Source: Gemmobacter aquatilis
GTDB lineage: Bacteria > Pseudomonadota > Alphaproteobacteria > Rhodobacterales > Rhodobacteraceae
Assembly: GCF_900110025.1 (NCBI RefSeq)
Contig: NZ_FOCE01000002.1
Coordinates: forward strand, 248,001 to 312,000
Length of the DNA: 64,000 nucleotides
Reading direction: 5' to 3'
In this document: piece after piece, positions 41,291 through 50,957 of the stretch
Layout of the letters: each line of letters begins with the position of its first letter
Position numbering within the stretch: the stretch's first letter is position 1
Translations under genes and position numbers: made by a program
The notes under the pieces: generated by a model
The model's input: only the letters and a program-made list of their open reading frames with translations
Database searches by the model: none
Told to the model about the DNA's origin: nothing

Positions 41291-41664
41291 GGCTGATCCG
41301 GTGTCAGGCAGCGCAGCACCCAGACATCGTAGCGCGGATGTTCCAGCGCCGACAGCGCCGGGCTGGAGGCCACCATCCAGCCGGAAAACACCGCCGCCCC
41401 GGTGCCATTTTCGGTGCCAGCGCCCTTTTCGGTAATCGTCAGATGGGCATAGCCATCCGAAGCCGGGTTGGCCGTCGGGTAGCGGCATTCGTCCATCTGG
41501 ATCGTCAGCCGCCCCGACACCGCCGCCTGACCGCGGCTCAGTTCGATATCCGCCGTCTCGCCCGTCATCTTGTCGAGCCAGCGCAGGATGCCGCCCGGCG
41601 CCGAGGTCACCTCTTCGGCAGCGGCAGGCGCGGCGATCAGCGCCAGGACAAGCGCAAGCCTCAT
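41227..41664 (-). CDS. DUF2155 domain-containing exported protein
   Basis: A 145-residue protein with a signal peptide (about residues 1-16, LIAAPAAAEE) and the DUF2155 core: LRWLDKMTGETADIELSRGQ, the cysteine in MDECRYPT, and VFSGWMVASSPALSALEHPRYDVWVLRC with a second cysteine, which suggests a disulfide. The acidic and proline-rich end overlaps aat. It follows mlaD with an ATGA overlap, the standard order in this bacterial group. Function not known. Confidence 0.88.
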   Translation of the reverse strand: MRLALVLALIAAPAAAEEVTSAPGGILRWLDKMTGETADIELSRGQAAVSGRLTIQMDECRYPTANPASDGYAHLTITEKGAGTENGTGAAVFSGWMVASSPALSALEHPRYDVWVLRCLTPDQPQLELPPPPAEDEEIIAPQEG

Positions 41665-42131
41665 GGCGCGCCGTCCGTCACGGATTTTTCGGCCGAAGAG
41701 CCCACGAATTTCATGAGCAGTCCGATCAGCGAGACCGAACCTTGCGTATCTTCGATCTCGGCCCCGGCGGCGAGGTTGTCGAGCGCGCCACCCGGGCGGA
41801 TCTCGATGAAATTGCCGCCCAGCAAGCCTTCGGAAGACACCAGCGCCGCCGAATCCTCGGGCAGTTGCACCCGGTCCTGCAGCGTGAAGGTGGCATCGGC
41901 GTAAAAGGTCTGCGGGTTCAGATCCAGCTTCGATACGGTGCCGATCTTGACCCCGGCCAGCCGCACATCGGTGCCGACGGTGATCCCCTCGACCGATTGG
42001 AAGGCCGCGTGCAGCTCATAGGTGCCGGAAGACGCGCCAAAGCCCGCCCCCTGCCCCGCAAAGATCAGGAACCCTGCCGCAACAGCCAGCACAGCCGCGC
42101 CGGCAAGAACTTCTGTGGTGCTTTCCGCCAT
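41661..42131 (-). CDS. mlaD: MlaD-type MCE lipid-transport protein
   Basis: A 156-residue protein with one N-terminal membrane anchor (about 11-31) and one MCE domain (about 38-118: YELHAAFQSVEGITVGTDVRLAGVKIG, then GLLGGNFIEIRPGG). MlaD forms a hexameric ring in the periplasm on the MlaFE ABC transporter and handles phospholipids for outer-membrane asymmetry. MlaE and MlaF are not next to it; this separation is common in alphaproteobacteria. Coupled to the DUF2155 gene by ATGA, and 15 bases after the NDUFA12-like gene. Confidence 0.92.
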   Translation of the reverse strand: MAESTTEVLAGAAVLAVAAGFLIFAGQGAGFGASSGTYELHAAFQSVEGITVGTDVRLAGVKIGTVSKLDLNPQTFYADATFTLQDRVQLPEDSAALVSSEGLLGGNFIEIRPGGALDNLAAGAEIEDTQGSVSLIGLLMKFVGSSAEKSVTDGAP

Positions 42132-42146
42132 GATACCCGCGCGCCC

Positions 42147-42521
42147 TTATTCGGGCTGCCACGCCTCGTAATCGCGCCGTTCCACCGGGCTGCCCTTGCG
42201 GATCGAGCCTTTGGGGGCATAGGCGGCGGCAGAGCCGGTCAGGTTTTCCTGATGCGGCTTTTCCCAGGCCTTGTGGGTCAGCGGCGCCTTGGTCGGCGGC
42301 TGATCCCAGGTGAAATGCAGCCAGCCATGCCAGTCGGGCGACACGCGCGTGGCTTCGGTTTCGCCGTTGAAGATCACCCAGCGGCGCTTGCCGTCGGCGG
42401 TCTGGTAATAGATGTTGCCCTGATCATCCTCGCCCACCTTCACGCCCTTGCGCGCGGTGAAGATCTGGGTGCCGAGCGTCTGGCTGTTCCACCAGGTGAC
42501 GAGACGCTTGAGGAAATACAT
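42147..42521 (-). CDS. NADH:ubiquinone oxidoreductase subunit NDUFA12 (B17.2)
   Basis: A 124-residue accessory subunit of complex I, found in alphaproteobacteria and mitochondria. Visible are [13 protein letters not shown], the central [24 protein letters not shown], and the late [12 protein letters not shown] and [11 protein letters not shown] motifs. The frame is open far upstream, but the start at 42521 matches the family. It is the first gene of the group NDUFA12-mlaD-DUF2155. Confidence 0.94.
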   Translation of the reverse strand: MYFLKRLVTWWNSQTLGTQIFTARKGVKVGEDDQGNIYYQTADGKRRWVIFNGETEATRVSPDWHGWLHFTWDQPPTKAPLTHKAWEKPHQENLTGSAAAYAPKGSIRKGSPVERRDYEAWQPE

Positions 42522-42698
42522 CGCGGGCCTCCGAAGGGTGTTTGCCCCCATATGAACCATGCGCACCGGAAGGTCCAGAGCCTTGGCGTGCTGCACTGCC
42601 GTAATGGCGACTTTGCGCCCGGGATTGACCTCAACGCTTAATAAAAGCTTAATCTTTCGCTGCTTCTTTCTTTCCAGTCCCCGCAAGCGGAGCCTTTC

Positions 42699-44900
42699 AT
42701 GCCCGGTCCGTCGCTCGGCACCAATCTTCACGCTCTGGTCGATTGGTCCACTGCATTTCCCTTTGTCGATCTGTTCCGCATGTCGCGCCCCTGGTACACG
42801 CAAAGCGAGGGCGCGTTTGACACCGGGCAGGCGGACCTGCTGGAGTTGGACAGCGCGGGGTGGGTGAAGGCCTTCACGCAGGATGGCAGCCCCGCCCCGT
42901 TCGAGCGGGTGGCGACCCTCCTGTTCACCGGCGGCCATGTGCCCGCTGGCACCTATGTTCTGGAGTGGGAGGGCGAGGGCAGCATTGATCTGGGGCTGAT
43001 CCCGGGGGATGCGATCGTGCGGCGTGGCGATCACTCGATCACCTTTCGCCTGGAGGAAGGCGATACGCTGCAAATCGCCCTCACCGAAACAGACCCCGAG
43101 GGGGTCGGCAACTATCTTCGTAACCTGCAGCTCTACAATCGGCAAGATGCCGATCTGATCGCCGCCGGGCAGGTTTTCGCACCGGAATTTCTGGAGAAGA
43201 TTGCGGATTTCCGCGTGCTGCGGTTCATGGACTGGATGTCTACCAACAACTCCAAGGTCACCGAATGGGACGATACGCGGCCCGGCGGATCGGTGCGGGA
43301 AACCGATTATGACACTGACGCGCAAGGGGCCTCGGTCGAAACCATGGTGGCAGTGGCCAATCAGGTGAAGGCGGATGCCTGGTTCAACATCCCGCATGGC
43401 GCCAGCGACGATTACATCCGCACCTTCGCCACCTATGTCCGCGATCATCTGGCCGACGGGCTGGTGGCGCGGTTCGAGTTTTCAAACGAGGTGTGGAACT
43501 GGGGCTTCGATCAGACCCATTACGCCCAGGCCCAGGCCGAGGCGCTGTGGGGCGCCGGGGTCGAAGGTGGCTGGATGCAATGGTACGGGATGCGTGCCGC
43601 CCAGATGGCCGAAATCGTGGCCGAGGTGTTCGGCACCGAGACCGGCACCCGCGCGCTGAATGTCTTTGCGACGCAGGCGGGCTGGCAGGGGCTGGAAGGC
43701 TATGCGCTCGACGCGGCCGATTTTGTTGCAGCGGGCGGCACCCCGCCCCGCGATGCGCCCTTTCACATCTACGCGATTGCCCCCTATTTCGGCGGGTCCA
43801 TCGGCTCGGGCGACTATGCGGATCTGGTGAATGACTGGATCGCGGCAGGCGAAAGCGGGTTCGCGGCGGCCATCGACTTTCTGCGCCATGGCGATGTGCC
43901 CGACAGCCTTGCCCATATCGGCGAAAGCATCGCCTATCATGCCGGGGTGGCGCAGGCGCTTGGATGGCAGTTGGAGGCCTATGAGGGCGGCCAGCATATC
44001 GTCGATCTGGATGGATTGTTCGGCGGTGAACAAGACCCGGAGCAGACGGCGTTTTTCGTCGATCTGGTGAAACGGCCGGAGTTTCAGGATCTTTACGCCG
44101 AATATTTCCAGATCTGGAAAGACAATGGCGGCGGATTGATGGCGCAGTTTTCCGATTTCGGCGCGGGCGATCAATATGGAAGCTGGGGCATCTGGGACAG
44201 CGCCTATGCCGAAGATTCGCCGCGTGCGCTGGCGGTCAAGGCGTTTCGTGACGGGGTGGCGGCATGGTGGGCCGATGATCGCCCATCCGAGACGTTCGAG
44301 AACGGGGCCGCGCGGGTGGACAGGGAGGGCGACGACGTGATGCAGGGCACGGCGCGGGGCGACATCCTTGTGGCACTGGCAGGCAACAACAGTGTGGACG
44401 GTGCAGAGGGGGACGATCTGCTGACCGCAGGCGCCGGGGACGACGGCCTGTCAGGCGGCGCCGGAGACGATGTGCTGACCGCGCGCGGTGGCGCAGACGG
44501 GCTGCTGGGGGGCAAGGGGCGTGACGTGCTCAACGGCGGTGACGGGGCGGACGTGCTGACCGGCGGGCGCGGCGCGGATCTTCTGTCAGGCGGACTGGGG
44601 GCTGACCGTTTCATCTTTACCGAAACAGCCGACAGCGCGGTGGGCGCGGGTGACAGCATCCTCGACTTCCAGCGCGGGCATGATCAGCTGGATATCAGCG
44701 CGCTGGGCGGGGGGCAGGCACTGGTCTGGCGGGCAAGCCGGGCTTTCAGCGGCAGCGGCGTGGCCGAATTACGGATCGAACGACCGAATGGTGATCAACC
44801 ATTGATGGTGCAGATCGACGAGAATGGGGATGGTGCCACCGATCTGGAAATCATGCTGGTCGGCACGGGCGGGATCGGGATCGCGGATCTGCTGCTATAG
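42699..44900 (+). CDS. Secreted glycosidase-like protein with C-terminal RTX repeats
   Basis: A 733-residue protein. Residues about 60-530 resemble a clan-A-like TIM-barrel glycoside hydrolase: [15 protein letters not shown], then [14 protein letters not shown] (the NE pair fits a catalytic acid/base Glu, about residue 262) and [10 protein letters not shown] (possible nucleophile Glu, about 430). Residues about 560-640 contain RTX nonapeptides ([40 protein letters not shown]), and a C-terminal cap follows. There is no cleavable signal peptide, which fits type I secretion. The sugar substrate is unknown. It stands alone between the NDUFA12 group and clpX. Confidence 0.82.
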   Translation: MPGPSLGTNLHALVDWSTAFPFVDLFRMSRPWYTQSEGAFDTGQADLLELDSAGWVKAFTQDGSPAPFERVATLLFTGGHVPAGTYVLEWEGEGSIDLGLIPGDAIVRRGDHSITFRLEEGDTLQIALTETDPEGVGNYLRNLQLYNRQDADLIAAGQVFAPEFLEKIADFRVLRFMDWMSTNNSKVTEWDDTRPGGSVRETDYDTDAQGASVETMVAVANQVKADAWFNIPHGASDDYIRTFATYVRDHLADGLVARFEFSNEVWNWGFDQTHYAQAQAEALWGAGVEGGWMQWYGMRAAQMAEIVAEVFGTETGTRALNVFATQAGWQGLEGYALDAADFVAAGGTPPRDAPFHIYAIAPYFGGSIGSGDYADLVNDWIAAGESGFAAAIDFLRHGDVPDSLAHIGESIAYHAGVAQALGWQLEAYEGGQHIVDLDGLFGGEQDPEQTAFFVDLVKRPEFQDLYAEYFQIWKDNGGGLMAQFSDFGAGDQYGSWGIWDSAYAEDSPRALAVKAFRDGVAAWWADDRPSETFENGAARVDREGDDVMQGTARGDILVALAGNNSVDGAEGDDLLTAGAGDDGLSGGAGDDVLTARGGADGLLGGKGRDVLNGGDGADVLTGGRGADLLSGGLGADRFIFTETADSAVGAGDSILDFQRGHDQLDISALGGGQALVWRASRAFSGSGVAELRIERPNGDQPLMVQIDENGDGATDLEIMLVGTGGIGIADLLL

Positions 44901-45003
44901 GCCCGCAGGCCATTCTGCCGCCCGGCAGGCCACCCACCATAGCACAGGGGAAAATGCTGGCATGCGCAGAAAGCCGCCCTGTTCATCGCACAGGCTGCAC
45001 TCC

Positions 45004-45034
45004 AAAAGAAAAAGCGGCCCGAAGGCCGCCTTTT
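45004..45034. terminator. Bidirectional terminator between RTX gene and clpX
   Basis: Stem GCGGCC / GGCCGC with loop CGAA, flanked on the left by AAAAGAAAAA (a T-run for the reverse strand) and on the right by CTTTT. It serves clpX on the reverse strand and the RTX gene on the forward strand. Confidence 0.85.
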
Positions 45035-45054
45035 GCATCTGTCAGGAACCTTAA

Positions 45055-46320
45055 TCAGCCTGCGGCGGCCGGTTCCTTCTTTTTCGCTTCGCTATGCACC
45101 AGAAGGGGCTGCGCCCCGGCATTCACGGCCTCTTCCTTCACCACCACCTCGGACACATCGCCCAGGCCCGGCAGTTCGAACATGGTATCAAGCAGAATGT
45201 CTTCCATGATCGACCGCAGCCCGCGCGCGCCGGTCTTGCGCTTGATCGCGCGCTTGGCGATGGCGGTCAACGCATCCGTCGTGAAGGTCAGTTGCACGCC
45301 TTCGATATCGAACAGCCGCTGATACTGTTTCACCAGCGCGTTCTTCGGCTCGGTCAGGATGGTGACAAGCGCATCCTCGTCCAGATCGGTCAGCGTGGCG
45401 ATCACCGGCAGACGGCCGACGAATTCCGGGATCAGACCGAATTTCAGCAGATCTTCCGGCTCCAGCTCCTTGAACATCTCGCCGACGCCGCGATCATCAT
45501 TCGATTTCACCGCAGCACCAAACCCGATGGCCGAGCCCTTGTTGCGCTGCGCGATGATCTTTTCAAGGCCCGCAAAGGCACCGCCACAGATGAACAGAAT
45601 GTTGGTCGTGTCCACCTGCAGGAACTCCTGCTGCGGATGCTTGCGCCCACCCTGCGGCGGCACGGAAGCGACAGTGCCTTCCATGATCTTCAGCAGAGCC
45701 TGCTGCACGCCCTCGCCGCTCACGTCGCGGGTGATCGAGGGGTTGTCGGACTTGCGGGTGATCTTGTCGACTTCGTCGATATAGACAATGCCGCGCTGCG
45801 CCCGTTCCACGTTGTATTCGCTGGCCTGCAGCAGCTTGAGGATGATGTTCTCCACATCCTCGCCCACATAACCGGCCTCGGTCAGCGTGGTGGCATCGGC
45901 CATGGTGAAGGGCACATCCAGAATCCGGGCCAGTGTCTGCGCCAGCAGGGTCTTGCCGCAGCCGGTGGGGCCGATCAGCAGGATGTTGGATTTCGCCAGT
46001 TCGATGTCATTCTTCGAGGAGTGATTGAGCCGCTTGTAGTGGTTGTGAACCGCGACCGACAGCACGCGCTTGGCATGTTCCTGCCCGATCACATAGTCGT
46101 CCAGCACCTTGCAGATCTCGCGCGGGGTCGGCACCCCATCCGAGCTTTTCAGCCCGGTGGTCTTGGTTTCCTCGCGGATGATGTCCATGCACAGCTCGAC
46201 GCATTCGTCGCAGATGAACACGGTCGGCCCTGCAATCAGCTTGCGCACCTCATGCTGGCTCTTGCCACAGAACGAGCAATAGAGGGTGTTCTTGCTGTCG
46301 CTGCCAGAATTGTTCGCCAT
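45055..46320 (-). CDS. clpX: ATP-dependent Clp protease ATP-binding subunit ClpX
   Basis: A 421-residue AAA+ unfoldase that feeds ClpP. The N-terminal zinc-binding domain has [11 protein letters not shown] and CDECVEL (four Cys, about residues 15-40). Walker A is GPTGCGKT (about 118), Walker [10 protein letters not shown] (about 184), the pore loop GYVGEDVE (about 150), and the ClpP-binding IGFGAAV loop (about 270). All key parts are present. It follows clpP on the same strand with 110 bases between, the usual order. Confidence 0.97.
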   Translation of the reverse strand: MANNSGSDSKNTLYCSFCGKSQHEVRKLIAGPTVFICDECVELCMDIIREETKTTGLKSSDGVPTPREICKVLDDYVIGQEHAKRVLSVAVHNHYKRLNHSSKNDIELAKSNILLIGPTGCGKTLLAQTLARILDVPFTMADATTLTEAGYVGEDVENIILKLLQASEYNVERAQRGIVYIDEVDKITRKSDNPSITRDVSGEGVQQALLKIMEGTVASVPPQGGRKHPQQEFLQVDTTNILFICGGAFAGLEKIIAQRNKGSAIGFGAAVKSNDDRGVGEMFKELEPEDLLKFGLIPEFVGRLPVIATLTDLDEDALVTILTEPKNALVKQYQRLFDIEGVQLTFTTDALTAIAKRAIKRKTGARGLRSIMEDILLDTMFELPGLGDVSEVVVKEEAVNAGAQPLLVHSEAKKKEPAAAG

Positions 46321-46400
46321 TGTCGTCCTCTGCCGTGCGCGCCGTCTGGGCGCAGTCTCGAAAGCTTAGGGCAAGCCCCCGGCCTTCACAATCCGAAATC

Positions 46401-46424
46401 GCCCCGGCGGGGTGCCGCCGGGGC
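46401..46424 (-). terminator. Hairpin after clpP
   Basis: A 10-bp stem GCCCCGGCGG / CCGCCGGGGC directly after the clpP stop, followed on the reverse strand by GATTTCGGATT. There is no long T-run, so it may only attenuate reading into clpX. Confidence 0.5.
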
Positions 46425-46430
46425 AAGCGG

Positions 46431-47063
46431 TCACTTCGCCTCGCCCTCGGCCTTGCCGCGGCTTTCGAGGATGTCGTCGATCAGGCCCCAGGCCTTCGCA
46501 TCTTCGGCGGACATGAAATTGTCACGCTCCAGCGCGGCTTCCACCACCTCATAGGTGTTGCCGGTGTGCTTGACGTAGATCTCGTTCAGCCGACGCTTCA
46601 GCTTTTCGGTTTCGCGGGCGTGGATCATGATGTCCGTCGCCTGCCCCTGATAACCGCCCGAGGGCTGGTGCACCATGACGCGGCTGTTGGGCAGCGAGAA
46701 GCGCATCCCCTTTTCGCCCGCCGTCAGCAGCAGAGACCCCATCGAGGCCGCCTGCCCGATCACCAGCGTCGAAACCTTGGGGCGGATATACTGCATCGTG
46801 TCATAGATCGACAGGCCAGCGGTCACAACACCGCCGGGGCTGTTGATATACATGGCGATTTCCTTGTTCGGATTTTCCGCTTCAAGGAACAGCAGCTGCG
46901 CGCAGATCAGCGACGACATGCCATCATGCACCGGGCCGGACAGGAAGATGATCCGCTCCTTCAACATGCGCGAGAAGATGTCATAGGCGCGCTCGCCCCG
47001 GCTCGTCTGTTCAACGACCATGGGAACGAGGGTGTTCATGTAAAGGTCGATCGGGTCTTTCAT
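46431..47063 (-). CDS. clpP: ATP-dependent Clp protease proteolytic subunit ClpP
   Basis: A 210-residue serine protease that assembles as a double heptamer. The catalytic Ser is in [11 protein letters not shown] (about residue 101), the His in VMVHQPSGG (about 126), and the Asp lies near the C terminus. [11 protein letters not shown] and the N-terminal region [19 protein letters not shown] are typical. It precedes clpX, its unfoldase partner. Confidence 0.97.
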   Translation of the reverse strand: MKDPIDLYMNTLVPMVVEQTSRGERAYDIFSRMLKERIIFLSGPVHDGMSSLICAQLLFLEAENPNKEIAMYINSPGGVVTAGLSIYDTMQYIRPKVSTLVIGQAASMGSLLLTAGEKGMRFSLPNSRVMVHQPSGGYQGQATDIMIHARETEKLKRRLNEIYVKHTGNTYEVVEAALERDNFMSAEDAKAWGLIDDILESRGKAEGEAK

Positions 47064-47178
47064 GGTCGCCTGCCTGTTGCCTTGCGTGGAGCATTATCGC
47101 CGTGATGTTACCCGAGTCTTAGTGTCGCGCGCCGGGGGCTGCAAGGGCACAAGGATACTGGCACGCAGCGTGCAGGGT

Positions 47179-47784
47179 TCAGCCGAAGACCCGCCACGCC
47201 AGCGCCACCCGGCCAAGCGCCGTGGCAAAGCATAGCGCGCCAAAACCCCAGGCCAGAGGTGCAAAACCGTAGGGCCAAAGGCAGAGCAGGGTGAAAAACA
47301 CGATGGTTTCGGTGCCTTCCAGCAACCCCGCCGTGAAATAGAGCGATTTTTCACCCCGTGCGCGGGTGGTCAGACCCCGTTTTTCCGCAAGGATTGCGTA
47401 GCCCAGAAAACTGGCGCCGTTGACATAGAAACTGCACAAAAGAAAGGCACCCGCCGCACCATTGCCTGCGTCGCGCAACACGAAGGCCAGTGGAATCGCC
47501 CCGTAGAACAGGAAGTCGCAGGTGATGTCGAGGAACCCGCCGAAATCGGTCTTGCCCCGCGCCCGCGCTACCGCGCCATCCAGCCCGTCGGCCAGACGCG
47601 AGACAAGCAGCGGCACAAGCGCCCAAAGCGTTGGCCCCCCCGCCGCGATCAGCCCCGCCGCCGCCAGCCCCAGCGCCAGCCCTGCCAGCGTCACCGCATC
47701 GGCGCCGACCCCGCGCGCTGCCAGCCTGCGCCCCGCCGTATTCAAGGGCGCGTCGATGATGCGCCGCATCCAGCCGTCCAGCAT
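47179..47784 (-). CDS. CDP-alcohol phosphatidyltransferase family protein
   Basis: A 201-residue membrane enzyme with about six hydrophobic helices and the full family motif D-x2-DG-x2-AR-x8-G-x3-D-x3-D, seen in SRLADGLDGAVARARGKTD and GGFLDITCD (about residues 63-89). These enzymes swap CMP of a CDP-alcohol for another alcohol in phospholipid synthesis. The product (phosphatidylglycerol phosphate, phosphatidylinositol-type or other) cannot be decided from the sequence. Divergent from the CAP-domain gene. Confidence 0.9.
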   Translation of the reverse strand: MLDGWMRRIIDAPLNTAGRRLAARGVGADAVTLAGLALGLAAAGLIAAGGPTLWALVPLLVSRLADGLDGAVARARGKTDFGGFLDITCDFLFYGAIPLAFVLRDAGNGAAGAFLLCSFYVNGASFLGYAILAEKRGLTTRARGEKSLYFTAGLLEGTETIVFFTLLCLWPYGFAPLAWGFGALCFATALGRVALAWRVFG

Positions 47785-47865
47785 TGCGCACTCCGATTTT
47801 GCCGTTGCAGAAATATGCAGGATGCCTTTTCTGGACCAGAACCCGCCGCCAGAAAAGAGTTCCCC

Positions 47866-48402
47866 GTGCGTCTTGCGTCTTTTGCCCCAGCCCTGATTGT
47901 TGCCACACTATCCGCCTGCATTGTCGTGCCGATCCCGATCAAGGTGGCCCCCACCGACAAGACCGGCGATCCTGGCCCCGGCCCGGCCAGCGCCACCTGC
48001 CCGCGCCCGGCCAGAGCCGATGCGCTGGAGGCTCGGGTGATCGCGCTGGTCAATGACATACGCGCCGAACAGAAGCTGAAACCGCTGCGCCGATCCTCAC
48101 GGCTTGCCGCCATTGCCCAAGGCCATGCCTGTGACAATGCCGCCCGGCAAAGCTATGATCACAGCGGAAGCGACGGCTCCAGCTTGCAGATGCGGGCAAA
48201 GCGGGGCGGCTATGCCTGGTGGGCCATGGCCGAGAACACCGGGCTGGGCTTCGCCGACTCGCCCGAGCGGCTGGTGGCCTTCTGGAAACACTCGCCCTAT
48301 CACCGCGAGAACATGCTTGATGACCGGATGACCGAAGCCGGTGTCGGTTTCGCCGATGCGGCGCGTCAAGCGTGGGTGCTCAACCTCGGGCAGCCGCGCT
48401 GA
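47866..48402 (+). CDS. CAP (SCP/PR1)-domain lipoprotein
   Basis: A 178-residue exported protein. A GTG start at 47866 is chosen because it puts a short basic start and hydrophobic stretch before a lipobox (TLSAC, about residues 14-18). The CAP domain follows, with VNDIRAEQKLKPLRRSSRLAAIAQGHACDNA, the metal-type His in SYDHSGSDG, the Glu in MAENTGLG, and WKHSPYHRENMLDD. Bacterial CAP proteins are secreted and of varied or unknown function. Starting at 47815 instead would hide the signal peptide. Converges with the histidine kinase gene. Confidence 0.82.
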   Translation: MRLASFAPALIVATLSACIVVPIPIKVAPTDKTGDPGPGPASATCPRPARADALEARVIALVNDIRAEQKLKPLRRSSRLAAIAQGHACDNAARQSYDHSGSDGSSLQMRAKRGGYAWWAMAENTGLGFADSPERLVAFWKHSPYHRENMLDDRMTEAGVGFADAARQAWVLNLGQPR

Positions 48403-48407
48403 GCCGC

Positions 48408-49706
48408 TTAGCGCGCCAGCACCAGTTCTGCCTTCAGGCCCCCCAGAGTTTCGCTTTCGCCCAGACGCAGCGCGCCCCCATGGCTGCGCGCAATATCGGC
48501 GGCAATCGACAGGCCAAGCCCGACGCCGCCGCCGCGATTGGGATCGCGGGCGCCTTCCAGCCGGGCGAAGGGCAGCACCGCCTCGTCGCGCCGCTCCATC
48601 GGGATGCCTGGCCCGTCATCCTCCACCGCGATCCGCACAGACCGGCCCGAGGCCGTCAAGGTGATCCGCGCCTGCGTGCCATAGCGGCGCGCATTGTTCA
48701 GCAGGTTTTCCAGCGCCCGCGTCACCGCCGCCGGGCGCAACCGCATCACCAGTTGCGTCTCGCCCTGCAGGTCCACCTTCTGGCCCGCCCGTTCGGCATT
48801 TTCCACCACACGGCGCAAAAGGGCAGCCAGGTCGGTTTCCTCGGCATCCTCGGTGGCATCGCCGCGCGCAAAGGCCAGAAACTCGTCCACCAGCCGCTCC
48901 ATATCAGCCACATCACCCAGCAAGGCTTCGGTTTCGTCATCTTCAGGCAGCATCGACAGACCCAGCTTCAGCCGGGTCAACGGTGTGCGCAGATCGTGGC
49001 TGACCCCCGACAGCATCAATGTGCGGCTTTCCATCGCTCGTTCGATCCGCCCGCGCATGTCGAGGAACGCCGCGCCTGCCGCCCGGACCTCAGTTGCGCC
49101 GCGCGGGCGATAAGGGACATGCTGGCCCTTGCCGAACGCCTCGGCCGCCTGTGCCAGCCGCAGGATTGGTGCCATCTGGTTGCGCAGGAACAGATAGGCG
49201 ATCAGCGTCATCAGGATCGAAGTCGCAATCATCAGCACCAGAAGCTGGTGTGGATTGGTGGCCGACATGCGCTTGCGGTCGAAATTGGCGCGGATCACCA
49301 CATCGCCCTGGCGGAAATCGGCCAGCACCCGCCCCTCCTGCGCCAGCAGATCGGCGCCCAGAAAACCCGGCACCTCCTGCGCCAGCGTCTCGGCCACCAC
49401 CCGCCCCGACAGATCCCAGAAGGCGCGGGTGACGCCCGTCAGGGGGGCTGGCCCCTTGGTCACATCGAACCCCAGCCCCCGGGCGATCAGCCGCGCTTCC
49501 TCCGGCTTGCCCGCATCGAGCTCGCTCAGCACCAGCTTCAGCTCCACCGCCACCCCGCCGGTCATCTGCTGCGTCACCCGTTCAAAATGGCGCTGAATGA
49601 AGGCTATGGACACGACAAGCTGGATCGTGACGATGGGCACGACCAGAATGAGCAGAGCCCGGCCATACAGGCCACGCGGCAGCAAAGAGCGCGGGAATAT
49701 CGTCAT
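48408..49706 (-). CDS. EnvZ-like sensor histidine kinase
   Basis: A 432-residue membrane kinase with two membrane helices (about 14-35 and 152-172), a periplasmic sensor part between them, a HAMP-like linker, the H-box VSHDLRTPLTRLKLG (about 238), N-box ENLLNNARRYG, G1 EDDGPGIP and G2 GVGLGLSI. The motif with Asp after the phospho-His and its size match the EnvZ group. No response regulator gene is beside it in the window. Divergent from the MBL hydrolase with 48 bases between starts. Confidence 0.9.
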   Translation of the reverse strand: MTIFPRSLLPRGLYGRALLILVVPIVTIQLVVSIAFIQRHFERVTQQMTGGVAVELKLVLSELDAGKPEEARLIARGLGFDVTKGPAPLTGVTRAFWDLSGRVVAETLAQEVPGFLGADLLAQEGRVLADFRQGDVVIRANFDRKRMSATNPHQLLVLMIATSILMTLIAYLFLRNQMAPILRLAQAAEAFGKGQHVPYRPRGATEVRAAGAAFLDMRGRIERAMESRTLMLSGVSHDLRTPLTRLKLGLSMLPEDDETEALLGDVADMERLVDEFLAFARGDATEDAEETDLAALLRRVVENAERAGQKVDLQGETQLVMRLRPAAVTRALENLLNNARRYGTQARITLTASGRSVRIAVEDDGPGIPMERRDEAVLPFARLEGARDPNRGGGVGLGLSIAADIARSHGGALRLGESETLGGLKAELVLAR

Positions 49707-49754
49707 GGCGCAAGCCTACCCTGCGCCGCAGCCGGACGGAAGAGGAGAGGCAAG

Positions 49755-50642
49755 ATGCACCCATGGACGCCAGGCATTCCCGTGACACTGGAACCCGGCC
49801 TGCGGCTGGTTCTTGCCCCCAACCCTTCGCCCATGACGCATTGGGGAACCAATACCTTCCTCATCGGCACCGGCGATGTGGCGGTCATCGACCCCGGTCC
49901 GGCCCTGCCCGACCATCTGGAGGCGCTTCTGGCAGCCCTCGATCCCGGGGAGCGCATCAGCCATATTCTGGTGACCCATGCGCATCTGGATCACTCCCCC
50001 CTCGCCCGACCTCTGGCCGACCGCTGTGGCGCGACGATTCTCGCCCACGGCGACGCCCGTTCGGGCCGCTCGCCCCGGATGGCGGCACTGGCCGGGTTGG
50101 GCGGCGGCGAGGGCGTCGATCACCGGTTTGCGCCCGATACCTGCCTGCGCGATGGCGACAGCGTCAGTGGCACGGATTGGGCGCTGACAGCGCTGCACAC
50201 ACCGGGGCATATGGGTGGGCATCTGTGCTTTGGCTGGGGGGACCGGCTGTTCAGCGGGGATCATGTGATGGGCTGGGCCCCCTCGCTGGTCTCGCCGCCA
50301 GAAGGCGACATGACTGATTACATGGCCTCGCTCGCCCGGCTCGACCTGCACCGCTGGCGGCGTGCCTTCCCGGCCCACGGTGCCCCGATCGACGCCCCGC
50401 ACGCACGCTTCGCCGATCTGACCCATCACCGCCAGGGGCGAGAGGCGGCAATCCTTGCGGCCCTGCAGGACGTGCCAGCCGATCTCGACACCCTCACCGC
50501 GCGTGTCTACCACGATGTAGCACCAGCCCTGCTGCCTGCCGCGCGCCGCAACCTTCTTGCCCATCTCATTGATCTTACCCACAGAAACAAGATCTCCGCC
50601 CACCCCGCTCCTCTGCCGGATGCACAGTTTTTCCGCCGCTGA
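49755..50642 (+). CDS. MBL-fold metallo-hydrolase (LACTB2-like)
   Basis: A 295-residue metallo-beta-lactamase-fold hydrolase. Metal motif THAHLDHSPLA (about residues 74-84), His in LHTPGHMGGHLCF, Asp in LFSGDHVMGW, and His in FPAHGAPI. A winged-helix-like C-terminal part (DTLTARVYHDVAPALLPAARRNLLAHL) is typical of LACTB2-type members, some of which are RNases. The frame is open upstream but that part is antisense to the kinase; the ATG at 49755 with GAGGAGAGG is clear. Substrate unknown. Confidence 0.88.
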   Translation: MHPWTPGIPVTLEPGLRLVLAPNPSPMTHWGTNTFLIGTGDVAVIDPGPALPDHLEALLAALDPGERISHILVTHAHLDHSPLARPLADRCGATILAHGDARSGRSPRMAALAGLGGGEGVDHRFAPDTCLRDGDSVSGTDWALTALHTPGHMGGHLCFGWGDRLFSGDHVMGWAPSLVSPPEGDMTDYMASLARLDLHRWRRAFPAHGAPIDAPHARFADLTHHRQGREAAILAALQDVPADLDTLTARVYHDVAPALLPAARRNLLAHLIDLTHRNKISAHPAPLPDAQFFRR

Positions 50643-50733
50643 GGCGTGCAGAAAAAACTTCACAGGAAGCACGTTTTTTCCACGTCCCCCCTCTTGCGAC
50701 CCCCGAAACCCGCCGCTATACACCCCCTCGTGT

Positions 50734-50808
50734 TCCGGCGTAGCTCAGCGGTAGAGCAGTTGACTGTTAATCAATTGGTCGTAGGTTCGATCCCTACCGC
50801 CGGAGCCA
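50734..50808 (+). tRNA. tRNA-Asn (anticodon GTT)
   Basis: Acceptor TCCGGCG/CGCCGGA, D-arm TAGCTCAGCGGTAGAGC, anticodon stem GTTGA/TCAAT with loop CTGTTAA (anticodon GTT), T-arm with GGTTCGATCCC, and encoded CCA. It is the left neighbour of the mobile island. Confidence 0.96.
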
Positions 50809-50837
50809 ATAAATCAAAGACTTACGCTACAGCCTCA

Positions 50838-50870
50838 TACGCCAGCCTTACGCGAAGTAAGGCTGGCGTA
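50838..50870. repeat. Perfect 14-bp inverted repeat after tRNA-Asn
   Basis: TACGCCAGCCTTAC, loop GCGAA, GTAAGGCTGGCGTA: all 14 pairs match. It lies 29 bases after the tRNA. It could end the tRNA transcript (though no T-run follows) or be a recombination site at the island border. Confidence 0.8.
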
Positions 50871-50920
50871 AGGCTTTATGGGGGTATGTGACTGCTGCGG
50901 CCTCACTTTTCGGGTCCCCG

Positions 50921-50955
50921 GTGGACATAGTGGACCGTCTCCCCCTAGTGTCCAC
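50921..50955. promoter_or_regulatory. Inverted repeat directly before the endonuclease-like gene
   Basis: GTGGACATAG and CTAGTGTCCAC are near-perfect mirror arms, with GTGGAC repeated at 50931. The right arm ends two bases before the ATG, leaving no ribosome site, so this may be an operator controlling a leaderless transcript. Confidence 0.45.
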
Positions 50956-50957
50956 GC

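Noticed and set aside
48372-49754. Upstream extension of the MBL hydrolase frame
   Set aside because: It is antisense to the histidine kinase and has shadow-type composition; a strong ribosome site stands before 49755.
50809-50957. A copy of the tRNA-Ser 3' end as left attachment site
   Set aside because: GGCGGACAGAGAGGG is not present at the left border. Only an 8-base match GGCGGACA occurs at 56046, next to the tRNA, which is too short to call.
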